Position numbers and translations under genes: made by a program. The notes under the pieces are model-generated. The model worked only from the letters and a program-made list of their open reading frames with translations. It was not told the origin of the DNA and searched no databases. A stretch of 64,000 nucleotides of DNA, from NCBI RefSeq assembly GCF_002113125.1, contig NZ_NEJP01000014.1:1-64000 (forward strand), read 5' to 3'. The stretch is from Pseudomonas sp. B20(2017). GTDB taxonomy: Bacteria > Pseudomonadota > Gammaproteobacteria > Pseudomonadales > Pseudomonadaceae. This document shows positions 44,933 to 58,000 of the stretch, in pieces (the stretch's first letter is position 1; each line of letters begins with the position of its first letter).

Positions 44933-47900
44933 ATGCCGATCAATTGCTGGCGTTGTTCGCTCGCCATGGCGTAGTGCTCGAAGTGGACGGTGACAGACTG
45001 CGCTGCAAGGCGCCGCGCGGGTTTCTCACCGAAGAACTGACCCAGGCGCTCAAGCGTCACAAACAGGAACTGATCGCCTTGCTCGGCGGGCACGATGACG
45101 CGTCGATTCCGCGCCGTGCTGGCGCGCACGCGTCCTGGCCGTTGTCGTTCTCGCAGCGGCAACTGTGGTTTCTCGATCAACTGGAACCCGGCAACCCGTT
45201 CTACAACGTGCCCACGGCGGTGACGCTCAAGGGACGGCTGGACGTGGCGCAGTTGGAACGAGCGCTGAACGAATTGGTTGCTCGCCACGAAGTCCTGCGC
45301 ACGACGTTTTGCAAGGTCGACGGTGAACCGCGTCAGGTGGTGCATCCGTCGATGCGGCTGTCGTTGTCGGTGACGGATTTGCGCCAGTTGCCTGGCAACG
45401 AGCGTGAGCAGCAAGTGCGATTCGCCGTCGAACAGGACGCCCGGGCGCCGTTCGATCTGGCCACCGGACCCTTGCTGCGGGCGTCGCTATTGCGTGTGGC
45501 CGACGACGAGCATCTGTGGCTGTACAGCGTGCATCACATCATCGCCGACGGCTGGTCGATGGGCGTGATCCTGCAGGAGGTGGCCACGTTGTACGGCGAT
45601 TATGTGCGGGGCGAAACCCCGTCACTTGCGCCGCTGCCGGTGCAGTACGCCGACTATGCCTGCTGGCAGCAACAACGTGTGGGCGGTGCGGTGCTGGACG
45701 CTCAGCTCGATTACTGGCGTCGTACGCTGGGCGACGCACCGCTGTTGTCGACCTTGCCCGCCGACCGGCCGCGGCCGTTGGTGCAGCGTTATGTCGGCGC
45801 CACTTTCAGCTCCTCGGTCGATGGCGGCACCTTGCGCGAACTCACGGCGCTGGCCCGGCAGACCCAGGGCACGCTATTCAACGTGCTGCTCGGCGCTTTG
45901 GCGGTGTTGCTGTGGCGCCACAGCGGTCAGCAGGATCTGTGCATCGGCACACCGTTCGCCAACCGCAATCGCCCGGAAGTCGAGCCGCTGATCGGCCATT
46001 TCGTCAACACGCTGGTGCTGCGTCAGCGCCTGAATCCGCAGCAGACCTTCGCCGAACTGTTGCGCGAGGTGCGCGGCCAGATGCTCGACGTCCACGCCCA
46101 TCAGGACGTACCGTTCGACCGCGTGGTCGAAGCCGTGAACCCGCCGCGCGATCCCGGTCATTCGCCGTTGTTCCAGGCGATGCTGGTGTTGCAGAACACG
46201 CCGGGCAGCGCGGTGCAGATGCCGGGTCTGGAACTGGCGCCGTATGGCACCAGCAGCGCCACGGCCAAGTTCGATCTGGCGTTCGAATGGGTCGAGCGGG
46301 AAGGGCGGCTGGACCTGCTGGTGGAATACAACACCGACCTTTACGACGTCGCGACCATCGAACGCCTGAGCGGACACTACCGTCACTTGCTCGAACAGAT
46401 CGCCGCTGATGCCAAGCAACCGATCAATGCCTTGCCGTTGATGAACGAAGCTGAGCGTCAGCAGGTGCTGGTGGACTTCAACCGCACCGCGCCGCTGACG
46501 CAAGCAGCGCCCTGCGTGCATCAACTGGTCGAAGCGCAGGCCGCGAGCAACCCTCAGGCCTGCGCGGTGGTGTTCGAGGGCGATTCCCTGAGCTACGCCG
46601 AACTCAATGCCCAAGCCAACCGGTTGGCGCGGCATTTGCGCACGTTGGGCGTCGGCCCGGACGTGCGCGTGGCGGTGTGCATCGAGCGTTCGCTGGAATT
46701 GCCGGTGGCGCTGCTGGCGGTGCTCAAGGCCGGTGGCGCCTACGTGCCGCTGGATCCGGATTATCCGCTGGGACGCCTGAGTCATATGCTCGGCGACAGC
46801 ACGCCGGCGGTGTTGCTGACGCTTGGCTCGGCGCATGCAATCTTGCGTCAGGCCGTGCAGGGTTCGAACTGGGAAGCGCCGATCCTCGACCTTGAACAAG
46901 ATGCCGCGAGCTGGGCGTCGTTGGCGGCGGACAATCTTGATCCGCGCCATGTCGGCGTCACCCCGGACCATCTCGCCTACGTGATTTACACCTCGGGCAC
47001 CACCGGGCTGCCCAAGGGCGCGATGGTCGCGCATCGTGGCTTGAGCAATCTGCTGCTGTGGTGTTTGCAGGTCTGCGGCGAGGCGGGGGCGATGCTGCAC
47101 AAGATCCCGTTCGGTTTCGATGCCTCGGCCTGGGAGACCTTCTGGCCGCTGGCAACTGGCGGACGGCTGGTGATCGCACGGCCCGGCGGGCATTACGAAC
47201 CGGCGTATCTGGCGCGTGAGGTAGGCGAGCAGCAGGTCACGGCGCTGGTGTTCGTGCCGGCGATGTTGCAGCTGTTTCTGGAGGTGGACGAGGTCAGCCA
47301 GTGCACGTCGCTGACCGATGTGTTCAGCGGCGGCGGTGAACTGCCGCCAGCCCTGGCCCGGCGTTTTCAGGAGCGCCTGCCCCATGCGCGACTGCACAAC
47401 GTCTACGGCCCGACCGAAACCACGGTGATCAACAGCATCTGGACCCTGGAGCCCGGCGCCGAGGTGCCGGCCCGGCAACTGCCGATCGGTCGGCCGATTG
47501 CCAACAACCGTTTTTACGTACTCGATGACCGCGATGAGCCGGTGCCGGTGGGCGTTACCGGGCATCTGCACATTGGCGGCGTGGGCGTGGCCCGGGGTTA
47601 TCTGGGGCTGGCGCAACTGAGTGCCGAGCGCTTTATCGACAACCCGTTTGTGGCAGGCGATCGGCTCTATCGCAGCGGCGATCTGGCGCGTTATCGCCCG
47701 GACGGCCAGCTGGAGTTTCTCGGTCGCAACGATTTTCAGGTCAAGTTGCGCGGCGTACGCCTGGAGCTGGGCGAGATCGAAGCCCGGCTCGAAGCGTTTC
47801 CCGGCATTCGCAGCGCCGTGGTGTTGATGGTCGGTGAAGCAGCGCAGGATCAGCGGCTGGTGGCTTGTTGCGTGGTGGCCAACCTCGTGGATGAAGCGGC

Positions 47901-49041
47901 GGTGCACGCCCATCTGGCGACAACCCTGCCCAGAGCGGTGATCCCCGGCAGCTATCTGTGGCTCGACGCCTTGCCGCTGACCGCCAATGGCAAAGTCGAC
48001 CGTGCCGCGCTGACGGCATTGGCGGATGAAGAGATGGTCAACCGTCAGGTCAACCTGAGCAGCCCGCGCGACCACATCGAACTGGCGCTGTACCAGATCT
48101 GGAAAAGCCTGTTGCTGGCGCCGCAGATAGGCATTCGTGACAACTTCTTCAATGTCGGCGGCACCTCGATCGCCGCGATCAAAATGGCCCATGAAATCAG
48201 CCAGCAGTTTGCAGTAGAAGTGCCGGTGCGCGTGGTGCTCAGCTACCCGACCATCGAAGCGCTGGGTGGTTGGCTGCGGGTCGGGGCCAATCCGGCGCTG
48301 GCCCAGAGCAACTTGATCGAATTCCGGCGCGGCAGCGGTCAGCACAACGTGGTGTGCATTCATCCGGCGGGCGGCACGGCGTTCTGTTACCTGTCGCTGG
48401 CCAAGGTGCTGCCGGATGAAACCGGCGTGTACGGGGTGCAATCGCCGGGGCTGAATCCGGGGGAGAGCACCGAGCCGACGGTCGAAGCGATGGCCGAGGC
48501 TTACTTGCGCCAGATCGAACCGCTGACGCAGCAACCGCTGATCCTCACCGGGCTGTCGTTCGGCGGCCTGGTGGCCTATGAAATGGCGCGGCGGTTGACG
48601 GCGGCGGGGCATCGTCAGGTGACGGTGGTGCTGCTCGACACCCAGGGCAGCGACGATCCGGGTTTTCGCGCGCAGATCGGCACCGTGGACATGGCCGAGT
48701 TTCGCGACAAACTGGTGCGTTTCAATGGCATGTACCCCGGCATCGAAGACGCGCAGGTCGAACGCTACTTCAACATCTACAACCACAACCGCCTGGCCAT
48801 GGCCGCCTATGAGTGCGCGCCGCGCGCCGGTCGCGTGGTGCTGATCCAGGCGCGAGAAGATTTCAGCCGCCATCAATTGCATGAACTGCGCGGCTTCTGG
48901 CGTCGCCGCGCAGGCCACGGCTATCTGGCGAAACTGGTCAGCGGCGGGCACTGGGACATGCTCGAAAGCGCGGAAATCCATCGGGTCTCGCAAATCATCC
49001 GTCGGGAGCTGCAACGCTTCGACGCGCAGGAGGCGAAATGA
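44929..49041 (+). CDS. NRPS 2: TubC-type docking domain-C-A-T-TE
   Basis: 1370 residues; its ATG overlaps the NRPS 1 stop (ATGA). Residues 1-55 match TubC-type N-terminal docking domains (LLALFARHGVVLEVDGDRLRC ... LKRHKQELIALL). Then C (HHIIADG at 202), A ~520-1025, T (Ser1080) and a type I thioesterase with Ser1210 in GLSFGG and His in GGHWDM. Specificity positions read about DAWVFGVVI(K): a mostly non-polar pocket that I cannot assign to one amino acid. The thioesterase means the chain started on NRPS 1 can be released here, before NRPS 3. A GxSxGG TE can hydrolyse, cyclise or transfer to a nucleophile. Confidence 0.93.
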
Positions 49042-52000
49042 TGAGTGCATCCAATGACAGGCCATTGCTCGCGCGTTTTGCCGAGCAAGTGCGGCGCAAT
49101 CCGCAAGCCCCGGCAGTGATCGATCAGTCGCTCACTCTGACTTATGCGGAACTGGCCAGCGCCAGCGAACGTATCGCCCGAGGATTGCTGACGCGTGGTG
49201 TCGAGCCCGGCCAGTCGCTGGCCTTGTGCATGCCGCGTTCATGGCAATGGCTGGCGGCGATTCTCGGTGCGCTGAAAGTCGGTGCGGTGGTGGTGCCGCT
49301 GGATCGGGCCAGCCCGCGCAAACGTCGGGAGTTGATGTTGGCGGATGCGGCGTGTGTCGGCCTGATTACCCTGGATGAAGAACCGCATTGGTCGCCCTCG
49401 TTGTGGCAAACCAGCGTCGAGGCCTTGCTCGATCAGCCGGACGCTCCGCCGCAAACACTGGCCGAAGATTTTGCCGAGGTGATGTTCCTTTTCTACACCT
49501 CGGGCACCACCGGCACGCCGAAAGCGGTCGAGGTGGGCGAGCGCGGCTTGCTGCGGCTGGCGCACACCGACGGCTATATCGAGATTCGCCCGGCGGACCG
49601 GTTTGCCTGTCTGTCCAATCCGGCGTTCGACGCCTGCAGTTTCGAACTGTGGGCGCCGCTGCTCAACGGTGGTTGCTGCGTGATGATTGCCGACGAGGAC
49701 GTGCTGGACGCGCGACGTCTGGCGGAAGTGCTTGAGCGAACGCGGGTCGACAACCTGTTCATGACGGTGTCGCTGTTCAACACGTTGATTGCCGAGTGGC
49801 CGTCGTGCTTTTCCAGCGTGCGGCAGGTGCTGATTGGCGGTGAGCAGATCAGCGCCGCTGCCGTGCGCGGATGGTATCGGGTCAATCCTGAGAGCCGCTG
49901 CCGGATTTTCAATGTTTACGGCCCGACCGAGTGCACCACGTTTGCCTTGTGCTGGCCCATCAGCCGCGACTTTGCCGGTGACTCGGCGCCCATTGGCCGA
50001 CCGTTGCCGGACACCGGTGTGTGGGTGCTGGATGAGCAACAACGGCCGGTGCCGGCGGGCGAGGTGGGTGAGCTGTATTTGAGTGGCAGCGGTGTCGCAC
50101 GGGGTTATCGCAACCGGCCCGAAGAAACCGCCCGCCAATTCGTTCGTTTGCCCGACCTCGACGAGGGTGCGCAGGTGCATTACCGCACCGGTGATCTGGT
50201 GCGGCGCAATGCCGAAGGCTTGATCGAGTACCTGGGGCGGGTCGACCGGCAGGTGAAGATTCGCGGCTTCCGGATCGAACCGGGGGAGGTGGAGCAACGG
50301 CTGCTGGAGTATCCGGGCGTGGCGCAGGTGTACGTCTGCACGCGGCGGCAGGCGGCGGAGGATCATCAGTTGCTGGCGTTCATCGTGCCTCGCGGGGATC
50401 TGGACTATCACGCCTTCGAAAACCATCTGCGGGCACAACTGGCGCCGTATATGCGGCCGCATCAGTTGTTTCTTCTGGAGCGTCTGCCGCTGACGGCCAA
50501 TGGCAAAATTGATCGCGACGGGTTGCTGGCGCAGGGGTTGAGTCCGTGGCACCCAGTCCTGGCGGCTACGGATAACGACAATGCTTCACCGGCGCTGGAG
50601 TGGTTGCTGAGTCAGGCCCGCGCGCTGCTCGGCCAACCCGCCCTGAGCGCTCAGGATGACTGGCTCGGCAGCGGCGGCGATTCGCTCAAGGCCATGCGCC
50701 TGCGTTCGGCAATCCGTGTTCGTTGGCAGCGCGAGATCGCTATCGACGCGTTGCTCAACGAGTCTTTCTCGTTACTGGCCGAACAACTGACCGATGAACG
50801 GAATCACTATTCGATTTATCCACCAGCACCCTCAATCAGCAGCGCCAAACGCCTGCCGGCCACTGCCGAACAGCGCCGCCTGTGGCTGTTGCAGCAACGC
50901 TCGCCGGCCTCGACCGCCTACAGCGTGCCGCTGATTCTGCATCTGGCGGCGGGCGTTAATGTCGCGGCGCTGGCGGAGGCCGTTGGGCGTCTGGTGCTGC
51001 GCCATCCGGGATTGCGCACTGCATTTGCGGCGGGTGCCGACGGGCTAGATCAAGTCATCGCCGATCAGGGTTCGACCTGTCGCACCTTCGCAGTCGGGCA
51101 TTTCACCGAGGACAACTGGCAGGCCTTCGCCGAACTGGTGTTCGCCGCGCCGTTCGACCTGACCACGCCCAACCTGTTTCAGACCTGGCTGTTGCCGTTC
51201 GCCGATGGCAGCTGCCGATTGTTGCTGAACTTGCATCACATCATCGTCGATGGCTGGTCGGTGAATCTGTTGTTTGACGATCTGACGCAGCTTTACACCG
51301 ATGTCCTGCAAGGCCACGACAGCCCGCCGTCAGCTGCCCGATTGACGACGCTGGAGTTTGGCCAGTGGCAACGGCAGTGGAGCGTCGATCCGCATTATCG
51401 CGACCAGCGCCGCGCACTCGCCGAGTTACATCGTCGCCAGGAAGAACCGTCGCCTGCATTGATGCCGATGCGCGAAATCAGCCCCGACGCGCGGTTGCAC
51501 CGGGAACCCTTGGGCACCCTGCGCAGCGCGGCCCTCGAACGTTTTTGCACGCAACAACGACTGACCCGTTTCGAAGTGCTGTTCAGTGTCTTCGCCTGGA
51601 GCCTGTACGCCCTGACCGGGTGCGAGCGGCCACGGATCGCCAGCCCGGTGTCCAACCGGCCGCTGGCGGAGTTCGAAGACACCGTCGGCATGTTTGCCAA
51701 CACGGTGCTGATCCCCACCGTCGTTGAAAACGCATTGCCCCTGAGCGAGCAGTTGCGCAAGCAGACCGCCACCGTGCGCGAAGTGCTGGCGTTGCAGGAC
51801 GTGGCGCTGGCGGATCTGGTGGAAGACCTGCGGCTGTCGTCGAGCCCGTTGCTGTTCGATTTCATGTTTGTGCTGGAGAACACCGATTACGCGGCGCTGA
51901 CCGATTCCAGCCTGCGCGCCACGCTGGAATTCAACGAGAAGCTGCACGCCAAGTGCCCGCTGACGTTGTTGATGGTGGGTAGCGGTTCGCAACTGGAATG

Positions 52001-55000
52001 CTGGTGGGAATATCAGTGCAGCTATTTCGATGCCAAACAGATGGGGGCGGTGAACGCGCTGTTCCGCCGAGGTCTCGATTTGTTGCTGGAAAGCCCGACG
52101 GCCAGGCTCGATGATTTGCTCGGTCCATATCGACGCAGCCTGCCACCGGCCAGCGAAGGTCCGCAGATTGCGCTGCCGTTCAACACATTGGCGGACGGGT
52201 TCGAGCATCAAGTGCATTGCTCACCTGAGGCGATTGCGCTGGTTCAAGGGCAGCACCGTCTCACCTACAGCGAGCTGAATGCGCAGGCCAATACTCTGGC
52301 GGCTACCCTGATCGAGCGTCATCCGGTGCCAGCCGGGAACGCGCCGCCGCATGTCGTGCTGTTCCTCGATGCCTCGGTGGAACATATCGTCGCCTTGCTG
52401 GCGCTGGCCAAACTCAACCTGACCGCCGTGCCGCTGGATCCTGCTTATCCGGTGGCGATCCAGCGTCAGGTGCTGGAACAGGCACAGCCGCATTGTGTGC
52501 TGTTCAGCGACACGACGGCGGCCGCGCTGGACGACCTGAACGCCGGACGATTCGCCACGCATCGGATCGATCTTCACGCCGATGCCGAAGCGTTCGAGCG
52601 TCCGCGCCACGCCGGCGAGCGGCCGCTGTACACGCTGTTCACCTCCGGATCCACCGGCACGCCCAAAGGTGTGCAAGTGTCAGAGCGCACCCTGTGCAAC
52701 CTGCTGCAATGGCAGCGCACCGAAGGGCAGTTGCCAGCGAAAGCGGTAACGCTGCAGTTCTCGATGCTGTCGTTCGATGTGTCGTTCCAGGAGATTTTCA
52801 GCACCCTGTGCGGCGGCGGTTGTTATCACCTGATCACGCCGCGCTGGCGTCAGGATGCCGAAGCGTTGCTGGATTACATGGTCGAGGCGCGGATCGAGCG
52901 GCTGTTCCTGCCGTACGTGGCCCTGCAGCATCTGGCGCAAACCGCCGTGGCCCGTGGCATTTATCCGTCGGCGTTGCGTGAGGTGATCACGGCCGGCGAG
53001 CAGTTGCTCTGCACCGACGCATTGCGCAACTGGTTCGGCGGCATGCCGCAGGCCTCGCTGTTCAACCACTACGGTCCGACCGAAACCCACGTGGTCAGCG
53101 CCTTGCGCCTGCCGCCCGTGGCGCGGGACTGGCCGTTGCGCGCGCCGATCGGCCATGCCGTCGGCAATGCGCGGTTGCTGCTGGTCGATGAGCATGACCG
53201 CCCGGTGCCGATCGGCAGTCGCGGCTATCTGCTGGTGGCCGGGCCGATGGTTGCCCGTTGCTATCTGGCAGATCCTGCCCTGAACGCCGCTCGGTTTGTC
53301 GAGCTGGCAGACGGCTGTTTGTACTACCGCACCGGCGATCTGGCGTGGGCCGATGCCCAAGGCTGCCTGCATTACCTGGGACGGGACGATCAGCAGATCA
53401 AACTCAGCGGCCATCGTCTGGAGCTGGGGCAGATCGAGGCGGCGCTGATGCAGGTGCCGGAAGTGGTCAACGCGGTGGTGGCGGTTCAGGCCGATCCGCC
53501 ACGGCTGATCGCCTGGCTGCAACTCGATGGCCAACCTGCAACGTCGCAAGCGCTGGATCGTCAGGTGGCGCGGTTGCTGCCAGCCCATGTGCGGATCGAT
53601 GAATACCGACGGATCGACCGCTGGCCACGCACCCCCAGCGGCAAGATCGACCGCAAGGCCTTGCCGAACCTGGGCGAGGCGTTGGAGCGGCGCAGCACGC
53701 CACAACCGGTTGTTCAATTGAGTGCGCTGGAGCGGCAACTGGGCGAGTTGTTTCAGGTCGTCATCGGTCGTGACATCGAGCCGGAGCAGACCTTCTTCGA
53801 GGCCGGCGCCACCAGCCTCGGCCTGATGCGTTTGCATGGCCGTTACGCCGAAGAGCTGCCGCACAAGGTGACGATGGCCGACCTGTTCGAACACGTCACG
53901 GTGCGGCGTCTGGCGGCGCACCTGTCGAAGGCGCCGGCGGCAGCGGCGCAGCAGGTACGGCAAACTGATGCAGGTCACCAGCCGATGGCGATCATCGGCA
54001 TGGCGGTCAATGTGGCCGGGGCACAGAACCTGTCGGAGTTCTGGGCGATGGTGCAAGGCAATGAGTTGGGCATCGAGCACTTTGCTGCCGACGAGGGGCT
54101 GGTCGGCGCCCGCAGTCAGTTGGCGGGCATGCTCGATTTCGATCCCGAGTACTTCGGCATCAGCCGCCAGGAAGCGCGCCTGATGGACCCGCAACAGCGG
54201 CATCTGCTGATGGCCTGCGTACAGGCCCTGCAACACGCGGCCATCGTCCCTTCGGCGGACGGTCCGCGCATCGGTCTGATCGCCAGTTGCGGCGAAACCA
54301 CGTACTTCCAGCAAATGCTGCGCGAAACCGCCGACGACGATTTGCCGGACGGTTTTCAACTGGCGCTGCATCACGACAAGGATTTTTTGGCGACCAAAGC
54401 CGCGTATCACTTGGACCTCAACGGCCCGGCCCTGAGCGTGCAAGCCGCTTGCGGCAGTTCGCTGATCGCCGTGCACCTGGCCAGTTCGATGTTGCGGCAG
54501 GGCGACAGCGACGTGATGCTCGCGGCCGGGGTGCTGATCGATCCGACCCTGACCGAGGGTTACCGCCATCGCTCGCAGCACATCTTCTCCGCCGACGGTC
54601 TGTGTCGTCCATTCAGCGACGACGCCAGCGGCACCCTCGGTGCCAGCGGTTACGGGGTGGTGGTGCTCAAACCGTTGGCCAAGGCACGGGCCGATGGCGA
54701 CCGGATCTATGCGCTGCTCGAAGGCTCGGCGTTGAACAACGATGGCCGGGCCAAGATGAGTTACACCGCACCGTCAGTGGCGGGACAGAGCGCGGTCATC
54801 CGCGACGCCTTGAACCGGGCCGGGTTGACCGGTGCCGACATCGGCTACATCGAGGCCCACGGCACCGGCACCTTGCTGGGCGATCCGATCGAAGTCGCGG
54901 CGCTGACCAAGGCTTTCGGCGAGGCGCCGGCTGGCAGTTGCGCGTTGGCTTCGGTGAAAAGCCAGATCGGACATCTGGGCGCGGCGGCGGGGGTGGTCGG

Positions 55001-58000
55001 GCTGATTCGTGCCAGTCTCGCGGTGTTCCATGGCGTGCTGCCACCGAACCTCGGTTTTGGCCGGATCAACCCGCAGATCGATCTGGAGCATTCGCCGTTC
55101 TACGTGCCGACCACGTCACGGCCATGGCCGCAAGGACGGCGGCGACTGGCCGGTGTCAGCAGTTTCGGGATTGGCGGGACCAATGCGCATGTCATCGTTG
55201 GTGCTGCACCGAAGGCTCAGGAAGGGGTCGAGGAAACGCTGCCGTTGCTGATGATTTCGGCTCACAGCCGAGCGGAGTTGCTGCGCGATATCGCGTTGAT
55301 TCGCGAATATTTGCAAACCAATCCGGAGCAGCACACCGCATTGCTGCGGCACTTGCAATCAGGTCGTCGGCAACTGCGCTGGCGCTTCGCGATGGTCTGC
55401 CAGCCGGGTGACGACATTCCGTTGCAGCCAACAGCGATCAAGGAGGTCACGGTCTCAAGTGCGCATTTGATCTCGCGTGATCAATCACCGCAGGAACTGC
55501 TGGACGCCTGGTACGAAGGCGTGATTATCCAGTGGCCGCAACGCTCGGCACCACCGCCCTGGGATTTGCCGCCGTCGTCGTTCGATCTTCAGCCGTATCG
55601 TTTCCAAACCGCTGTAGCTGCCGAAACTGATGCGCCAGCCCTTGAGCGACAACCGCTAGCGGACTGGTTTCACCAGCGCCAGTGGGTACGCACCCAACGT
55701 CTGAGCGCGACAGCGACGGCGGGATCCCGTGAGGTGCTGATTCTGTGCAGCCATGAGGTGCCGGAATCGACCTTGCTGGCGAGCCTGAACACTGTCTATC
55801 GACGCGTGATTCAAGTGCGCGCCGGTAATGGCTTCAAACGCTTGAGCCCGGACCGTTTCGAGCTTGATCCTCTGGACACCGAAGCCCTGACCCGGTTGCT
55901 CGCCGAAGTTGCAGAATCTGTCCTCGGCGAACTCGACTGGCTGCATGCCTTGCCGTTGGCGGTGTCGGGCGCGGTCAACGAGCAATCGCTGGATCTGGCG
56001 CAATGGGCCTGTCTGGACACGGTCAGCGCGCTGATGCAGGCCTGGGGGCAGACCGCGCGCACGACCCGTCTGCGCTTGTGGTTGATGTCGTGGCAGGCCT
56101 GCCCGGTGGACGGCGAAGTGCAACGTCCCGAGCTGGCAGCACTGGCCGGCATCACCGAAGTGGTGCCGCAGGAGTACCCGGTGCGTTGTCACTGGCTGGA
56201 TTTGCCGTCGTCGCGAATTGAAGCGCAGGCCGGCGAGTTGGCAGCGTTGCTTGCCGATCCTGTTTCGTTGCCTCGGCGAATGGCGGTGCGCGACGGTTAC
56301 TTGTGGCAGCCACGCTTGCTACCTCAGCCATTGACCGGCCCAACAACCACAACTGGACTTCTCCCAGAAGACGGCACGTTTCTGGTACTGGGCGGCAGCG
56401 GTGGCATCGGTCGGACCTTGTGCGAACACCTGCTAAAGGCACCCGCGCGCCGTGTGGTCCTGATCTCGCGCCAAGGGCAATTGCCTGAGTCACTGGCGGC
56501 TTACGCGTCGCGGATCGATTGCATCAAGGCGGACATCGCCGACCTGCCGCGCTGGCCGCAGATCCTCGATCAACTGGCCGTTCGTTACGGTCGCCTGAGC
56601 GGGGTGATTCATACGGCGGGCGTCGGTGCGGGCAGCCTGATTCGTCACCGCGATGCCCGGCAAATGGCCGAGGCCATGGCGGCCAAGACTCGCGGCATGC
56701 TGGCGGTCGAGGCCTTGATCGATCACCTGAAGCCGGGTTTTGTCCTGTACTGCTCGTCGATGTCGGCACTGTTCGGTGGCGCGGGGCATCTGGATTACGC
56801 GGCGGCCAGCGGAGTGCTCGACGGTTTCACCCGCTATCGCCCGAACCCCGCCGACACTTGCCTGCGTTTGGGGATCAACTGGGACATCTGGCGCGACATC
56901 GGCATGGCCACCACCAGCAACGGTGCAGACGCCGCGCACCTGGAGCATCTGACGGTAGGGTTGTCGGCCGAAGAGGGCTGTCGGGTGTTCGATCTGGCGA
57001 TGGCGACGCAGTTGCCGCAACTGCTGATCTCCACCACCGGCATTGACACGGCGCGGCGGTTTTATCCGGTTCGCCACGGTGCTGTGGCCGCAGTGGTCGA
57101 GGCGCCGAAGGGCGTGGATCTTTCGACGCGTTTGCGTGAGTGCTTGTGCAAGTGGCTCGGTGTGGCCGAGCTGGCAGATGACGACTCGCTGTACGACCTC
57201 GGCGCGGATTCACTGACGCTGCTCGATCTGATCGACGAACTGCAAGCAGCCACCGGTGAGGTGTTCCAGCTGTCGCAATTCAGCCACAAAGTCAGCCTGA
57301 GCGAGGTGCTGGGGCTGGTCTCGACCGCCGCGGTTGAAGAGGCGGCCGCCGTAACACCACACGGCTGGCACGACGCGGTGCGGATTGATCAGTGGCATGC
57401 CGGTGACGGCCGCGACTGGCTGTACCTGATCCACCCGGTGGGCGGCGATGTTCAGGCCTATCGGGAACTGGTCTCGGCGCTGCCGGCGGAACTGGGCGTG
57501 TGCGTGATCGCCGACCCGGCGCTGCGCCTGCCGCAGTTGCCGAACATCAGCGTAGGCGAACGTGCACGTTGGTATCTGGAGGCGATCAGGGCCCATCTTC
57601 CGCACGGCAGCACTTGGCGTCTGGCCGGTTGGTCGTTCGGTGCATGGGTGGCGCAGGCGCTATGTCATCAGGCCCAGGCTGATGGTTTCAGGCAACCGTT
57701 GTTGTACCTGATCGATCCGCCCGCGCCAGATGCCGGCGCGGAACTGGCCGGCATCGACGAGCAGACCATCGAGCAGGTGTTCCAGCGTGAGTTTGCCCAG
57801 CGCTGGCCGGCGATCGAAGGGCAGGGCATGGCCGAGGAGCGCCAGGCGTATCTGCAACGGTTGACGGTGTGCTGTCGCAATAACATGACCAGCATGATCG
57901 CCTTTCAGCCGCCGGCGCTGGCGACCACGGCGGTGCGGCTTTTCAGCGCCGGGCATGCCAATCCTTACGGGCTGGGCAGCGACTGGAATCCGGATGACCT

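Noticed and set aside
45874-49065. Very long open frame on the minus strand (over 1,000 codons) opposite NRPS 2
   Set aside because: It mirrors an intact NRPS with all catalytic motifs on the plus strand; the antisense protein is Arg/Gln/His-rich with no recognisable domain, a usual effect of high-GC third positions.
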